Below are positions 45,516-53,931 of a stretch of DNA of 64,000 bases, piece by piece. The DNA is from an uncultured Pelagibacteraceae bacterium. Its GTDB lineage: Bacteria; Pseudomonadota; Alphaproteobacteria; Pelagibacterales; Pelagibacteraceae. The stretch spans positions 1 to 64,000 of the forward strand of contig CACNSD010000006.1 of assembly GCA_902623075.1 (NCBI GenBank), written 5' to 3'. The position numbers and the translations under genes were made by a program. The notes below the pieces were generated by a model. That model ran no database searches, was not told where the DNA came from, and saw nothing but the letters and a program-made list of their open reading frames with translations. Position 1 is the first letter of the stretch. Each line of letters opens with the position of its first letter.

Positions 45516-46659
45516 GGTATATTATTTTTGACGCATCAAGATTTTTTACAGATTTACAGCCCATTAACACCATATTACGTCTTATTTCTTTTTGCATATT
45601 TTCCAACAATCTTTCAACGCCTTTTTGTCCACCAGCTCCCAAACTAAAAAGAAATGCTTTTCCAAAACTACATGCTGTTGCTCCTGCAGCCAATGCCTTT
45701 AAAACATGCGTTCCTCTTCTTACGCCACCATCTAAAATAATTTCCAATTTATCACCCACTGCATCAGAAATTGCTTTTACTTGATCAAAAGGAGACCTTG
45801 ATCCATCAAGTTGTCTTCCTCCATGGTTTGATATCATTATTGCTGTACAACCAATATCAATTGCTTTCTTAGCGTCTTCAACTGACATAACTCCCTTTAG
45901 TGCCATTGGTTTGTTCCACTTTTTAATGCAATATTCAGCGTCTTTCCAATTCATTGCAGGATCATATTGCTCATTAATATAATCCATTACTGATTTTGCA
46001 ATATTGGTACCCTTATCTGTCTTATTCTTAATATTTGCTAATTCAAATTTTCTGTTAGTAAAATATTTAAAAACCCATCCTGGTCTCATTGCAAAACTTA
46101 ATAAACTATCCAAAGTAAATTTTGGTGGAGTGGTAAAACCTGTTCTATGATCACGTTCGCGATTACCTGCTACAAGAGTATCAACTGTAATACACATGCC
46201 ATCAAAATTTGCTCTAGAACATCTATCAATTAAATCATCTGTGATTGATTTATCTTTGTGAATGTAAAGTTGAAAAAGTTTTGGACCACTTGAAACATTT
46301 GCAACCTCTTCAATTGAAAAAGACGCCATAGTAGACATACTATAAATAGTATCAAATTTTTCAGCTGCTCTCGCAGATGCTTTATCTCCTTCTGGATCAT
46401 ACAAACTTTGCATCGCTGTAGGAGATAAAAATAATGGCATACTTATTTTCCTACCAAACACTGTTGTTGATAGATCTGGCTCACCAACGCTGTTAAGAAT
46501 ATTTGGAACCAAGTCACAATCATTAAATGCTTCTGTATTTCTATTTAGTGTGACTTCATCATCTGCACCACCATCGATGTAATGAAAAATCGGTGCTGGT
46601 AATTTTTTTTTTGCTAATTTTCTGAAATCATCAAAATTATAACAGTCCTTAATGTTCAT
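45508..46659 (-). CDS. FMN-dependent L-2-hydroxyacid dehydrogenase (LldD/glycolate oxidase family), copy 2
   Basis: 383 residues. Family residues are visible: Tyr in FHYIDGGADDE near 27, QLYIHKD near 130, CITVDT near 160, the SNHGGRQLDGS motif with catalytic His and Arg near 280, and DGGVRRGTHVLKALAAGA. It oxidises an L-2-hydroxyacid (lactate, glycolate, mandelate type) to the keto acid. It is collinear over its whole length with the 383-residue gene 4 nt upstream, a tandem duplication. Substrate specificity between the two may differ. Confidence 0.9.
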   Translation of the reverse strand: MNIKDCYNFDDFRKLAKKKLPAPIFHYIDGGADDEVTLNRNTEAFNDCDLVPNILNSVGEPDLSTTVFGRKISMPLFLSPTAMQSLYDPEGDKASARAAEKFDTIYSMSTMASFSIEEVANVSSGPKLFQLYIHKDKSITDDLIDRCSRANFDGMCITVDTLVAGNRERDHRTGFTTPPKFTLDSLLSFAMRPGWVFKYFTNRKFELANIKNKTDKGTNIAKSVMDYINEQYDPAMNWKDAEYCIKKWNKPMALKGVMSVEDAKKAIDIGCTAIMISNHGGRQLDGSRSPFDQVKAISDAVGDKLEIILDGGVRRGTHVLKALAAGATACSFGKAFLFSLGAGGQKGVERLLENMQKEIRRNMVLMGCKSVKNLDASKIIYRN

Positions 46660-46663
46660 GATT

Positions 46664-47815
46664 TTATTTTCTAAATCTTAAATTATTTCTATTAAGATCA
46701 CTTATCTTTGTGCATCCCATCAACTTCATATCTCTAATTAATTCAGATTTATACTTCTCTAAAGCTCTCTCAACACCTGCTTGTCCAGCTGCTGCTAAAG
46801 CATATAAGTAAAGTCTACCACCAGAACATGCTTTTGCACCTAATGACAATGCTTTAAGCATATGAGTTCCTCTATGAATTCCCCCCTCACAGATCACATC
46901 AAGCTTGTCACCAACAGCATCAACAATTTCTGCAAGTTGATCAAAAGGTGATCTTGATCCATCAAGTTGTCTTCCACCATGATTTGAAACCATTATTCCT
47001 GTGCATCCAATATCTACAGCTCTTTTAGCATCTTCAACACTCATAACACCTTTCAAAGCGAAATGACCTCCCCATTTAGAGCATAGTTGTTCAGCATCTT
47101 TCCAGTTCATTGACTGATCTAGCATTGTGGAGAAATAATTTCCAATTGAAGAGTTTGTGCTCGTACCCTCTTTTACAAAATCTTGAAGATGAGGTAGTTC
47201 AAACTTACCTTTTGTTAAATAATTTATTCCCCACATTGGCTTTGTCGCAAAACTAAATAAACTTGATAATGTTAGTTTAGGTGGTGATGTAAACCCAGTT
47301 CTCAAATCTCTTTCTCTGTTTCCTCCTGTAATTGTATCAACCGTAAGAGCCATGACATCAAAATTAGCTGCTTTTGCTCTTTCTAAACAAGAGTCATTTA
47401 AACCTCTATCTTTATGAAAATAAAACTGAAACATTTTTGGCGTATCAACGAGTGAAGAAATTTCCTCCACACTTACTGTTGCTAGTGCCGATACCCCAAA
47501 CATGGTATTATATTTTTTAGCTGCTTTACCCACTGCTCTTTCACCATCATAATGAAATAATCTCTGCAAAGCGGTAGGTGATAAATAAAAAGGTAAATCT
47601 AATTTTTTTCCAAATATTGTTGTTGATAAATCTACATTCTCTACACCTCTTAAAACATTTGGCACTAAATCAACATCATCAAATGCGCTTGTATTTCTAG
47701 CGTAAGTGATTTCATCATCTGCAGCCCCATCAATGTAGTGAAAAATTGGTGATGGCAATTTTTTTTTAGCAAGTTTTCTAAAATCACTAAAATTATGGCA
47801 ATCATTTAAATTCAT
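46664..47815 (-). CDS. FMN-dependent L-2-hydroxyacid dehydrogenase (LldD/glycolate oxidase family), copy 1
   Basis: 383 residues, with the same motifs as its downstream paralogue: FHYIDGAADDE, FQFYFHKDRG, ALTVDT, SNHGGRQLDGS and EGGIHRGTHMLKALSLGA. Differences cluster around residues 75-110 and 215-235, near the substrate loop (SALATV versus SMSTMAS), which hints at different side-chain preference. It lies 4 nt before copy 2 and 9 nt after the PagL-like gene. Membrane association is possible as in LldD but not shown. Confidence 0.9.
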   Translation of the reverse strand: MNLNDCHNFSDFRKLAKKKLPSPIFHYIDGAADDEITYARNTSAFDDVDLVPNVLRGVENVDLSTTIFGKKLDLPFYLSPTALQRLFHYDGERAVGKAAKKYNTMFGVSALATVSVEEISSLVDTPKMFQFYFHKDRGLNDSCLERAKAANFDVMALTVDTITGGNRERDLRTGFTSPPKLTLSSLFSFATKPMWGINYLTKGKFELPHLQDFVKEGTSTNSSIGNYFSTMLDQSMNWKDAEQLCSKWGGHFALKGVMSVEDAKRAVDIGCTGIMVSNHGGRQLDGSRSPFDQLAEIVDAVGDKLDVICEGGIHRGTHMLKALSLGAKACSGGRLYLYALAAAGQAGVERALEKYKSELIRDMKLMGCTKISDLNRNNLRFRK

Positions 47816-47824
47816 GATTACTTT

Positions 47825-48340
47825 TTAAAAGTTTTTAAAAAAATTAAACATATAACTATTTGCCCCAGGATTTTTATCTCCTAAACTAGCATTAGATATA
47901 TGATTGTAAGAAAAGCCTAATTCACTTGTTTTTGATAAATCAAGTGAAATTTGTAGTTCACTTTTGAATTCAATTAAATGACCTAAATCTTTACCATCTC
48001 CCTCGTGATATATTCCTGGTGTAAAGCTAGGAGTTAGATTTAATGCTCCTAATTTATATTGAGCCTGAACACCTGTATAAACATATCCTGCGTTATCAGC
48101 TGTTATTAAAAATCCAGTTATTGGGGAGAGGTTTCCTAAAAAAGTGTCTCTATTTAAATTTTCGTTTTGATGCTGAAAACCAATTAAAGTTGATTTTTTT
48201 CCATCATCGCTAAAATCAAACATTCCTGTATAAACACTAAATTCAGTATTTTGTTTATTTGAAACTTTTTCCTCAGCAATTGATGAAAAAGCAAATATGA
48301 TTATAAAAACGTTAATTATAAATTTTTTAAGAGTGGTCAT
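47825..48340 (-). CDS. lipid A deacylase PagL / acyloxyacyl hydrolase family outer membrane protein
   Basis: 171 residues: signal peptide (MTTLKKFIINVFIIIFAFSSIAEE) and an eight-stranded beta-barrel pattern ending in NFFKNF, a C-terminal Phe typical of outer membrane barrels. The PagL active-site pattern is present as YNHISNASLGDKNPG with His147 and Ser149. The acid that in Pseudomonas PagL is, to my recollection, a Glu 14 residues after the His falls on an Asn (161) here, as in other members I recall from this clade. The family removes a 3-O-acyl chain from lipid A; activity with this triad is uncertain. Confidence 0.78.
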   Translation of the reverse strand: MTTLKKFIINVFIIIFAFSSIAEEKVSNKQNTEFSVYTGMFDFSDDGKKSTLIGFQHQNENLNRDTFLGNLSPITGFLITADNAGYVYTGVQAQYKLGALNLTPSFTPGIYHEGDGKDLGHLIEFKSELQISLDLSKTSELGFSYNHISNASLGDKNPGANSYMFNFFKNF

Positions 48341-48348
48341 AGATTAAT

Positions 48349-48711
48349 TTATTTTTTAACTATAAAACTATTATAGATTATTGCACCTCCTGCTAAAAAT
48401 ATCAATAACGGCAATAACCAAAGAATATAAGTATTTTTATTTAATCCAGGATCATAAAGTATCCATTCTCCATACTTGTTCTTGAAAAATTCATATATTT
48501 GATCCTCTGAAAGACCTTCATTAATTTTTTTATCAACTAAAATTTTTAAACTATTGGCAAATTCAGAGTCTGAGTCATAGACAGACTGGCCTTGACAGAT
48601 AAGACAGCGTAAATTTTTAGTTATTTTATTTTTAATTTCTAAATCTTCCGCTTTAAGATTGTTTGTTGGGTAAATAAGAAAAATAATAATAATGATTTTT
48701 AAAATTTTCAT
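48349..48711 (-). CDS. ccmH: cytochrome c maturation protein CcmH
   Basis: 120 residues: signal sequence, a periplasmic helical domain with the redox motif LRCLICQ (Cys36, Cys39) and a C-terminal membrane helix (WLLPLLIFLAGGAIIY). It reduces or holds apocytochrome c thiols for heme attachment. It is the short CcmH/CycL type; the TPR domain of CcmI is not fused and no ccmI gene follows. It overlaps ccmG by 4 nt. Confidence 0.93.
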   Translation of the reverse strand: MKILKIIIIIFLIYPTNNLKAEDLEIKNKITKNLRCLICQGQSVYDSDSEFANSLKILVDKKINEGLSEDQIYEFFKNKYGEWILYDPGLNKNTYILWLLPLLIFLAGGAIIYNSFIVKK

Positions 48712-49226
48712 TTAATTAATAATTTTATTTCCTCAATAATATTTAAGTTTAAGGGTCCTATATATTTTCTAATTATTTTATTATTGTAAATCAAAAAAGT
48801 TTCAGGAACTCCATATGCTCCCCACTCTATTGCAATTGTTCCTTCTAAATCTTCAAATACTCTCTTATATGGATTGCCTAATTCTTTTAAAAATTTTTCA
48901 GCATTAATTTTATTATCTTTATAATTCATACCTATAATATTTATTTTTTTATTTTCATTTAAACTCAATAAGAGGGGATGCTCTTTTCTACATGGTAAAC
49001 ACCATGAAGACCATATATTTAATAAATATGTTTGGTTTAATTTAAAAATATCTGACGTATTTAATTTCTTGCCTGTGTAAAAGTCTTTGGCATGAAAAAA
49101 AGGAATTTCTTTTTTTATATCTAAATCAGGAGTATAAATATTTGTTTCTTTTAAACCTTTAAAAAAAATAACAAATACGATAGAAAAAAACAAAAAGACA
49201 GAGATAGATAATATTTTATTTCTCAT
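48708..49226 (-). CDS. ccmG: cytochrome c biogenesis thioredoxin CcmG/DsbE
   Basis: 172 residues, an N-terminal membrane anchor and a periplasmic thioredoxin-like domain with WCLPC (Cys76, Cys79) and the later cis-proline in YGVPETFLI. It reduces the disulfide of apocytochrome c. The GVPET motif is typical of CcmG/DsbE. It overlaps ccmF by 11 nt and ccmH by 4 nt. Confidence 0.94.
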   Translation of the reverse strand: MRNKILSISVFLFFSIVFVIFFKGLKETNIYTPDLDIKKEIPFFHAKDFYTGKKLNTSDIFKLNQTYLLNIWSSWCLPCRKEHPLLLSLNENKKINIIGMNYKDNKINAEKFLKELGNPYKRVFEDLEGTIAIEWGAYGVPETFLIYNNKIIRKYIGPLNLNIIEEIKLLIK

Positions 49227-51096
49227 GATTTTTTTTTATTAAACTAATTAAACCACCAAAAGATATCAGTATAACTGAAATCCAAATCCACATCATTAAT
49301 GGTTTAACCTGATATCTTACATTAAAATAATCTTGATTTTGCACTAAATTAACTACAATAAATTTATCTGAAATAAGACTTGTTTTGATATCAGCTTCGC
49401 TTGTAGCAATTACAGGTTGGTTATAAATTCTTAACTCTGGTGAAAGTTTGTCTTCCTCTCCATTTGAGTTTCGAATAATAAAATTTGCAATAATTGAGTC
49501 ATAATTTTTACTTTTTTTTGAGTCTATACTCTCAAAATATATATTTACTTTTGAATTTTCAAAAGTTTCACCCAGCTTTAAATTAGTTATGACTTCGCTT
49601 GAAAAAAGATTATTAAATAAAATACTTAAAATTAATAAACTAAATCCAAAATGAGAAATATTTTGAGACAAGTTTTTATATTTCTTAACAAAAAAATCTC
49701 TAATTGTTATAAAAAATAAATAAAGTGCACTTGATATCAAAATTGTATTAATCAAAATTTTCTGATTAAAACTTTTTAATATAAAATAAGCTAAAAAAAT
49801 AGATATTAACAATAAGCAAATAAGGTAAAATTTATTCTCAAAATCTGACTTTATCCATTTTAATTTAGGTCCTATTGCCATCATTAGTAAAAATGGAATT
49901 AAAAATGGCATTATTAACTTATGATAAAAAGGAGGACCTACTGATATTTTTTCTGAGGATATAACGTCTAAAAATATAGGATAAACAGTTCCAATTAAAA
50001 CGACAGACAAAAAATACATCATAAACCAGTTATTTATTAAAATTGAAGTTTCTTTACTTAGCCAAAAAAACTGATTGGAATTTTTTTCATTATCCTTGTG
50101 AAAAAAGAAAAAAATAAATAATGATAAAAAAATTAATATAAATAGAAAAATTAATATAAAAACACCTCTTTCTGGATCATTTGCAAATGTATGTACAGAA
50201 TTTAAAATACCAGATCTTACAAGAAAAGTTCCACACATACTTAAAGTGAACGTTGCTATTGAAAGAATAATTGTCCATGAACTTAAAATATTTTTTTTTT
50301 CTAGAACCATTATACAATGTAATAGAGTAGTTAATGCAAGCCATGGCATTAACGATACATTTTCCACCGGATCCCAAAACCAAAATCCTCCCCATCCCAA
50401 CTCATAATAAGCCCATATTGATCCAAGTAAAATGCCTAATGTTAAAAATATCCATGAAGTCAGGATCCATTTTTTAATATGAGTTGCCCAGCTAATTGAG
50501 ATCATTTTTAAAGCTGTCGCAGACAATACTGATGAAAAAATTATTGATGATCCAACATACCCTAAATATAAAATTGGTGGATGAATTGCTAAAGCTGGGT
50601 CCTGTAAAATTGGATTTAAACCCAATCCCTCAACTGGTATAGGAAAAAGATAATTAAATGGATTTGATGTCTTTATTAAAAAAATAAAAAATCCAATAAT
50701 TATTACTTGCTGAAAAACTAAAGTTAATATTTTGTACTTTGTTGGTTGATTTTTTGTTTTTAATAAAAAAATAAATATAAAAAATGTTAAAACTAATAAC
50801 CACAATAATAAACTTCCTTCATGATTTCCCCAAGTCCCACTTATTTTATAAAATAAAGGTTTTGTAGTATGGGAATTATTAAAAACTGTTTCATTACTAA
50901 AATCTGAGACAACAAAAGAAAAAATTAAACACAAAAAACTAATAACAACAAAAAAAAATTGTAAAAATGTAAAAGATAATATTTTAGAATTTAATATTGT
51001 TGCATTATTAAAATTTTTAAAAGAAAAATAGAATAACGTTAATCCAACAATTAATCCTAATACTAAAGAATAATATCCAACTAGACTATATATCAA
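49216..51096 (-). CDS. ccmF: cytochrome c heme lyase subunit CcmF
   Basis: 626 residues with about 14-15 membrane helices. The tryptophan-rich heme-handling motif GGFWFWDPVENVSLMPWLALT lies near 235, and histidine-bearing motifs LHPPILYLGYVG-type (here AIHPPILYLGYVG) near 170. It transfers heme from holo-CcmE to apocytochrome. The start is TTG, since no ATG is available near the conserved N-terminus and GGGGGA lies 9 nt upstream. It follows ccmE with a single-base gap. Confidence 0.95.
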   Translation of the reverse strand: MIYSLVGYYSLVLGLIVGLTLFYFSFKNFNNATILNSKILSFTFLQFFFVVISFLCLIFSFVVSDFSNETVFNNSHTTKPLFYKISGTWGNHEGSLLLWLLVLTFFIFIFLLKTKNQPTKYKILTLVFQQVIIIGFFIFLIKTSNPFNYLFPIPVEGLGLNPILQDPALAIHPPILYLGYVGSSIIFSSVLSATALKMISISWATHIKKWILTSWIFLTLGILLGSIWAYYELGWGGFWFWDPVENVSLMPWLALTTLLHCIMVLEKKNILSSWTIILSIATFTLSMCGTFLVRSGILNSVHTFANDPERGVFILIFLFILIFLSLFIFFFFHKDNEKNSNQFFWLSKETSILINNWFMMYFLSVVLIGTVYPIFLDVISSEKISVGPPFYHKLIMPFLIPFLLMMAIGPKLKWIKSDFENKFYLICLLLISIFLAYFILKSFNQKILINTILISSALYLFFITIRDFFVKKYKNLSQNISHFGFSLLILSILFNNLFSSEVITNLKLGETFENSKVNIYFESIDSKKSKNYDSIIANFIIRNSNGEEDKLSPELRIYNQPVIATSEADIKTSLISDKFIVVNLVQNQDYFNVRYQVKPLMMWIWISVILISFGGLISLIKKNHEK

Positions 51097-51097
51097 T

Positions 51098-51517
51098 TTA
51101 TTTTTCCCCCAGAGCCTCTTTTACTTCAGGTGGCATATAATTTTCATCATGTTTTGCTAAAATTTTTGTAGCACTGAAAAAGTTTCTATCTTTTAAAAAA
51201 CCTTCTGCAACCACACCTTTACCTTCAGCAAATAAATTTGGAACAGCTCCTGAATAGGTTACATTAATTTCATTTTTTTGATCTGTAATTATAAAATTTA
51301 GCTCCTTGGCATTAATCGAAATTGAATTTTTTTTAACCATACCTCCAACTCTAATTTTATTTTTTTCTAATTCATTTAATAATTTAATGTCAGTTGGTGA
51401 TTGAAAATAAACTACATTTTCTTCTAAGGATTTTAAGATTAATAAAGTAGTTAAAATTAAAGTGGAAAATATTATTACTACAAAGAGAAATCTTAGTTTA
51501 ACTTTTCTACCATACAT
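51098..51517 (-). CDS. ccmE: cytochrome c heme chaperone CcmE
   Basis: 139 residues: N-terminal membrane anchor, then an OB-fold periplasmic domain with [11 protein letters not shown] near 56. The heme-binding His123 is in [12 protein letters not shown], the conserved H-x-x-x-Y motif. It carries heme covalently between CcmC and CcmF. 10 nt downstream of ccmD. Confidence 0.95.
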   Translation of the reverse strand: MYGRKVKLRFLFVVIIFSTLILTTLLILKSLEENVVYFQSPTDIKLLNELEKNKIRVGGMVKKNSISINAKELNFIITDQKNEINVTYSGAVPNLFAEGKGVVAEGFLKDRNFFSATKILAKHDENYMPPEVKEALGEK

Positions 51518-51527
51518 GGTTTAAAAG

Positions 51528-51755
51528 TTAATTGTTTGTTGAGTTAGCTAGAATTTCTTTATTTATCCTTTGTGATTTTGCAGAATTAGCCTGCTCAGTG
51601 TTAAGAGATCCAAATTTAGTAATAAATTTATTTTGTTCTCTAACAAATTGTATTTTAATTACCAAGTATAGACCTAAGAAACTTAAAAGTGTGAAGCTAA
51701 AAGCAGATAGTACATATCCCGCATATCCATTCATAAAAATTAATTCACTTATCAT
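51528..51755 (-). CDS. ccmD: heme exporter accessory protein CcmD
   Basis: 75 residues with one central helix (YVLSAFSFTLLSFLGLYLVI) and a charged C-terminus; the MNGYAGYVLSAF segment resembles the CcmD N-terminus, so the true start could also be that internal Met. CcmD helps release holo-CcmE from CcmC. It overlaps ccmC by 4 nt. Assignment rests on size, topology and position. Confidence 0.8.
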   Translation of the reverse strand: MISELIFMNGYAGYVLSAFSFTLLSFLGLYLVIKIQFVREQNKFITKFGSLNTEQANSAKSQRINKEILANSTNN

Positions 51756-52459
51756 AATCTATCTAAACCTTTATTTTTAATTTTTATCAGTTCTGTATTA
51801 TATTTCATTAAGAAAATTAACAGTGAAAACAGGGCAAATGCCGCAGTCATTAATAATAGTGGATAAAGCATTGAAGAATGAATTGAACTTTTTGATAAAA
51901 GGTTAATTGATGCAGGCTGATGGAGAGTATTCCACCAGTCAACGGAATACTTAATTATTGGAACATTTATAATTCCAACGATTGTCACTAAAGTAGAAAT
52001 TTTATAAACTTTTTCCTCCGCCTCGTAAATTCTCCATACAATTAAATACATTGCATAAAATAAAACTAAAATTAACATAGATGTAATCCTAGCATCCCAA
52101 GCCCACCAAGTTCCCCAGGTCGGTTTTCCCCAAATTGATCCAGTCACTAATGCTATTATATTAAAAACAAATCCTGAAGGTGCAAGACTTTTTGAGATTA
52201 AAAAAAAGTTTTTATTTTTAAAAATAAATCCAGAAATAGATAATATTGTTATTGATGAAAATATTCCAAGTGTAATCCAAGCTGCAGGCACATGGACATA
52301 CATTATTCTGACAGCATCACTTTGCTTATAATCTTCTGGGGATAGAACTAAAGCCTCTACTAACCCAATGCTTAATACAACAATAAATAAAAACAAAACA
52401 TACTTTGGAGCTCTTGATGTGATTTTAAAAATTTTATTAGGTTCAAAAAATTTTAGCAT
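51752..52459 (-). CDS. ccmC: heme transporter/handling protein CcmC
   Basis: 235 residues, six helices, with the periplasmic WWD motif as WGTWWAWDARITS near 120 and histidines in MYVHVPAAWI near 55 and WNTLHQPASI near 178. It loads heme onto CcmE. It is the first gene of the ccmC-D-E-F-G-H operon; ccmA and ccmB, usually just ahead, are not here. 174 bp upstream separate it from hspQ and contain a long hairpin. Confidence 0.95.
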   Translation of the reverse strand: MLKFFEPNKIFKITSRAPKYVLFLFIVVLSIGLVEALVLSPEDYKQSDAVRIMYVHVPAAWITLGIFSSITILSISGFIFKNKNFFLISKSLAPSGFVFNIIALVTGSIWGKPTWGTWWAWDARITSMLILVLFYAMYLIVWRIYEAEEKVYKISTLVTIVGIINVPIIKYSVDWWNTLHQPASINLLSKSSIHSSMLYPLLLMTAAFALFSLLIFLMKYNTELIKIKNKGLDRL

Positions 52460-52500
52460 TTTTCAATTTAGATTTTTGATAATTTCTATTATGAAATAGT

Positions 52501-52567
52501 TTCCTGATCAAGAATGCAGAGGGGAGATAATAAGATTGAAATTAACGTTTAACACTCTTGACCAGAA
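52501..52567 (-). ncRNA. long hairpin upstream of ccmC, possible leader or small RNA
   Basis: On the minus strand TTCTGGTCAAGAGTG (52553-52567) can pair with CATTCTTGATCAGGAA (52501-52516): about 15 base pairs with one bulged G, two pairs being G-U. The 36-nt loop holds a C/U-rich segment TATCTCCCCTCTG. The G-U pairs form only in the minus-strand RNA, favouring that strand. It lies 42 nt ahead of ccmC. I recognise no known family; no terminator is visible after it. Confidence 0.45.
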
Positions 52568-52633
52568 GATAATATAAAATAGCTAATTTATATGGCCTAG
52601 ATTTGAGGTAAATGTGTTTAAATAATGGATGCC

Positions 52634-52954
52634 TTAATTAGATAGCTTAAAATAACTGGAGCCTTTTTTACCTGAAAAAATCTCTTCAATTAAAGGGTGT
52701 TTTATTGGCTCGCCAGATTCGTCTACTAGCAAGTTTTGCTCTGAAACATAAGCCTCATAGGTTATTTCATCATTTTCTGCTAGCAAATGATAAAAGGGCT
52801 GATCTTTTCTGGGTCTTACATTTTTTGGTATAGATTGGTACCATTCTTCTGAATTATTAAATTCAAAATCAACATCATAAATTACACCTCTAAATTCAAA
52901 GTGTTTATGTTTAACAATGTCTCCAATTGAAAATTTTGCTTTTTGAACTGGCAT
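52634..52954 (-). CDS. hspQ: heat shock protein HspQ
   Basis: 106 residues of the HspQ/YccV (hemimethylated DNA-binding) family: AKFSIGDIVKHKHFEFRGVIYDVDFEF, NSEEWYQSIPKNVRPRKDQPFYHLLAE and YVSEQNLLVDESGEPIKHP are all conserved. In enterobacteria it stimulates Lon and is heat-induced. It is divergent from yciB across 86 bp. Probably monocistronic, since a 174-bp gap follows. Confidence 0.94.
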   Translation of the reverse strand: MPVQKAKFSIGDIVKHKHFEFRGVIYDVDFEFNNSEEWYQSIPKNVRPRKDQPFYHLLAENDEITYEAYVSEQNLLVDESGEPIKHPLIEEIFSGKKGSSYFKLSN

Positions 52955-53040
52955 TAATGTTAGTATGGGTATTTAAAAATAAAAATCAATGCTTAAAATA
53001 TAAATGTTTTGTGATGTGGCAAATATGTTAATATCTTTTA

Positions 53041-53592
53041 GTGAATAAATCTTTTTTGAAATTTGTTACTGATTTCGGTCCTTTAGCAATATTTTTTTTC
53101 TATTATTACAATAATGATAAAAATTTATCAATTGCAATACCTCCACTAATAGTTGCAACTTTAATTGCATTAGCTGTTGTTTGGTTTTTTGAAAAAAAAA
53201 TTCCACCAATGCCTTTGGTGAGTGGAATTTTAATCACATTTTTTGGTGGATTAACAATTTATTTTAATGATCCTATATTTATTTATATAAAACCAACAAT
53301 TATCAATATTATATTTGCTCTTGCATTATTTTTTGGAAAATATTTCACAAATGAACCTATTTTAAAAAAAATTATGGGTAAATCAATTCCTCTAACTGAT
53401 ATTGGATGGGAAATTCTTAATAGGAGATGGATGTATTTTTTCTTTAGTCTTGCTTTATTAAACGAACTTATTTGGAGAACTCAAACAGAAGAATTTTGGG
53501 TTAATTTTAAAGTGTGGGGAATGCTTCCAATAACTATAGTATTTACAGGGTTTCAGATACCTTTAATTAATAAACATAAGATTGATGCGTAG
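53041..53592 (+). CDS. yciB: inner membrane septation protein YciB/IspZ
   Basis: 183 residues with five or six helices. The family start KFVTDFGPLAIFFFYYY, the GISLTDIGW-like SIPLTDIGWEILNRRW and the NELIWRTQTEEFWVNFKVWGMLPITIVF segment are conserved. The start codon is GTG; no upstream in-frame ATG exists. Loss affects envelope integrity and division in enterobacteria. It overlaps the DUF2794 gene by 8 nt. Confidence 0.93.
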   Translation: MNKSFLKFVTDFGPLAIFFFYYYNNDKNLSIAIPPLIVATLIALAVVWFFEKKIPPMPLVSGILITFFGGLTIYFNDPIFIYIKPTIINIIFALALFFGKYFTNEPILKKIMGKSIPLTDIGWEILNRRWMYFFFSLALLNELIWRTQTEEFWVNFKVWGMLPITIVFTGFQIPLINKHKIDA

Positions 53593-53929
53593 TAATTTAA
53601 AATTAGTAGTAAATAACCCTCATAATAAAATAGAGGAAAAACATTTTTTTGAAAAAGATGAACTAAAAATTATATTAGACTTATATGCCAAAATGGTTTC
53701 AGAAGGTTCTTGGAAAGACTATGGTTTAACTATTTCTAGCAAACAAGTGGGATTTAGTGTTTTTAGAAATGCTACTGAAAATGCCCTTTATAAAATTTGT
53801 AAAAATTTTAGGCCTAAAAATAAAAATCACAAATATTTGATTACTGACACAACCGGTAAAATATTAAAAAATTCTTATGATCTTAGAATTTTATTAAAAA
53901 ATACCAACTGGAAGAAACTTCAAAAATAA
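53585..53929 (+). CDS. DUF2794 family protein
   Basis: 114 residues. The block FEKDELKIILDLYAKMVSEGSWKDYG, FSVFRNATENALYKICK and GKILKNSYDLRILL matches the alphaproteobacterial DUF2794 family. No function is known. Start chosen at the ATG at 53585; the preceding TTG codon is also in frame. It is translationally coupled to yciB (8-nt overlap) and converges with the BI-1 gene 2 nt away. Confidence 0.88.
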   Translation: MRSNLKLVVNNPHNKIEEKHFFEKDELKIILDLYAKMVSEGSWKDYGLTISSKQVGFSVFRNATENALYKICKNFRPKNKNHKYLITDTTGKILKNSYDLRILLKNTNWKKLQK

Positions 53930-53931
53930 TC

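Noticed and set aside
44237-47815. Horizontal-transfer island carrying the hydroxyacid genes
   Set aside because: Composition and gene spacing look like the surroundings, and no integrase, tRNA or repeat borders were seen.
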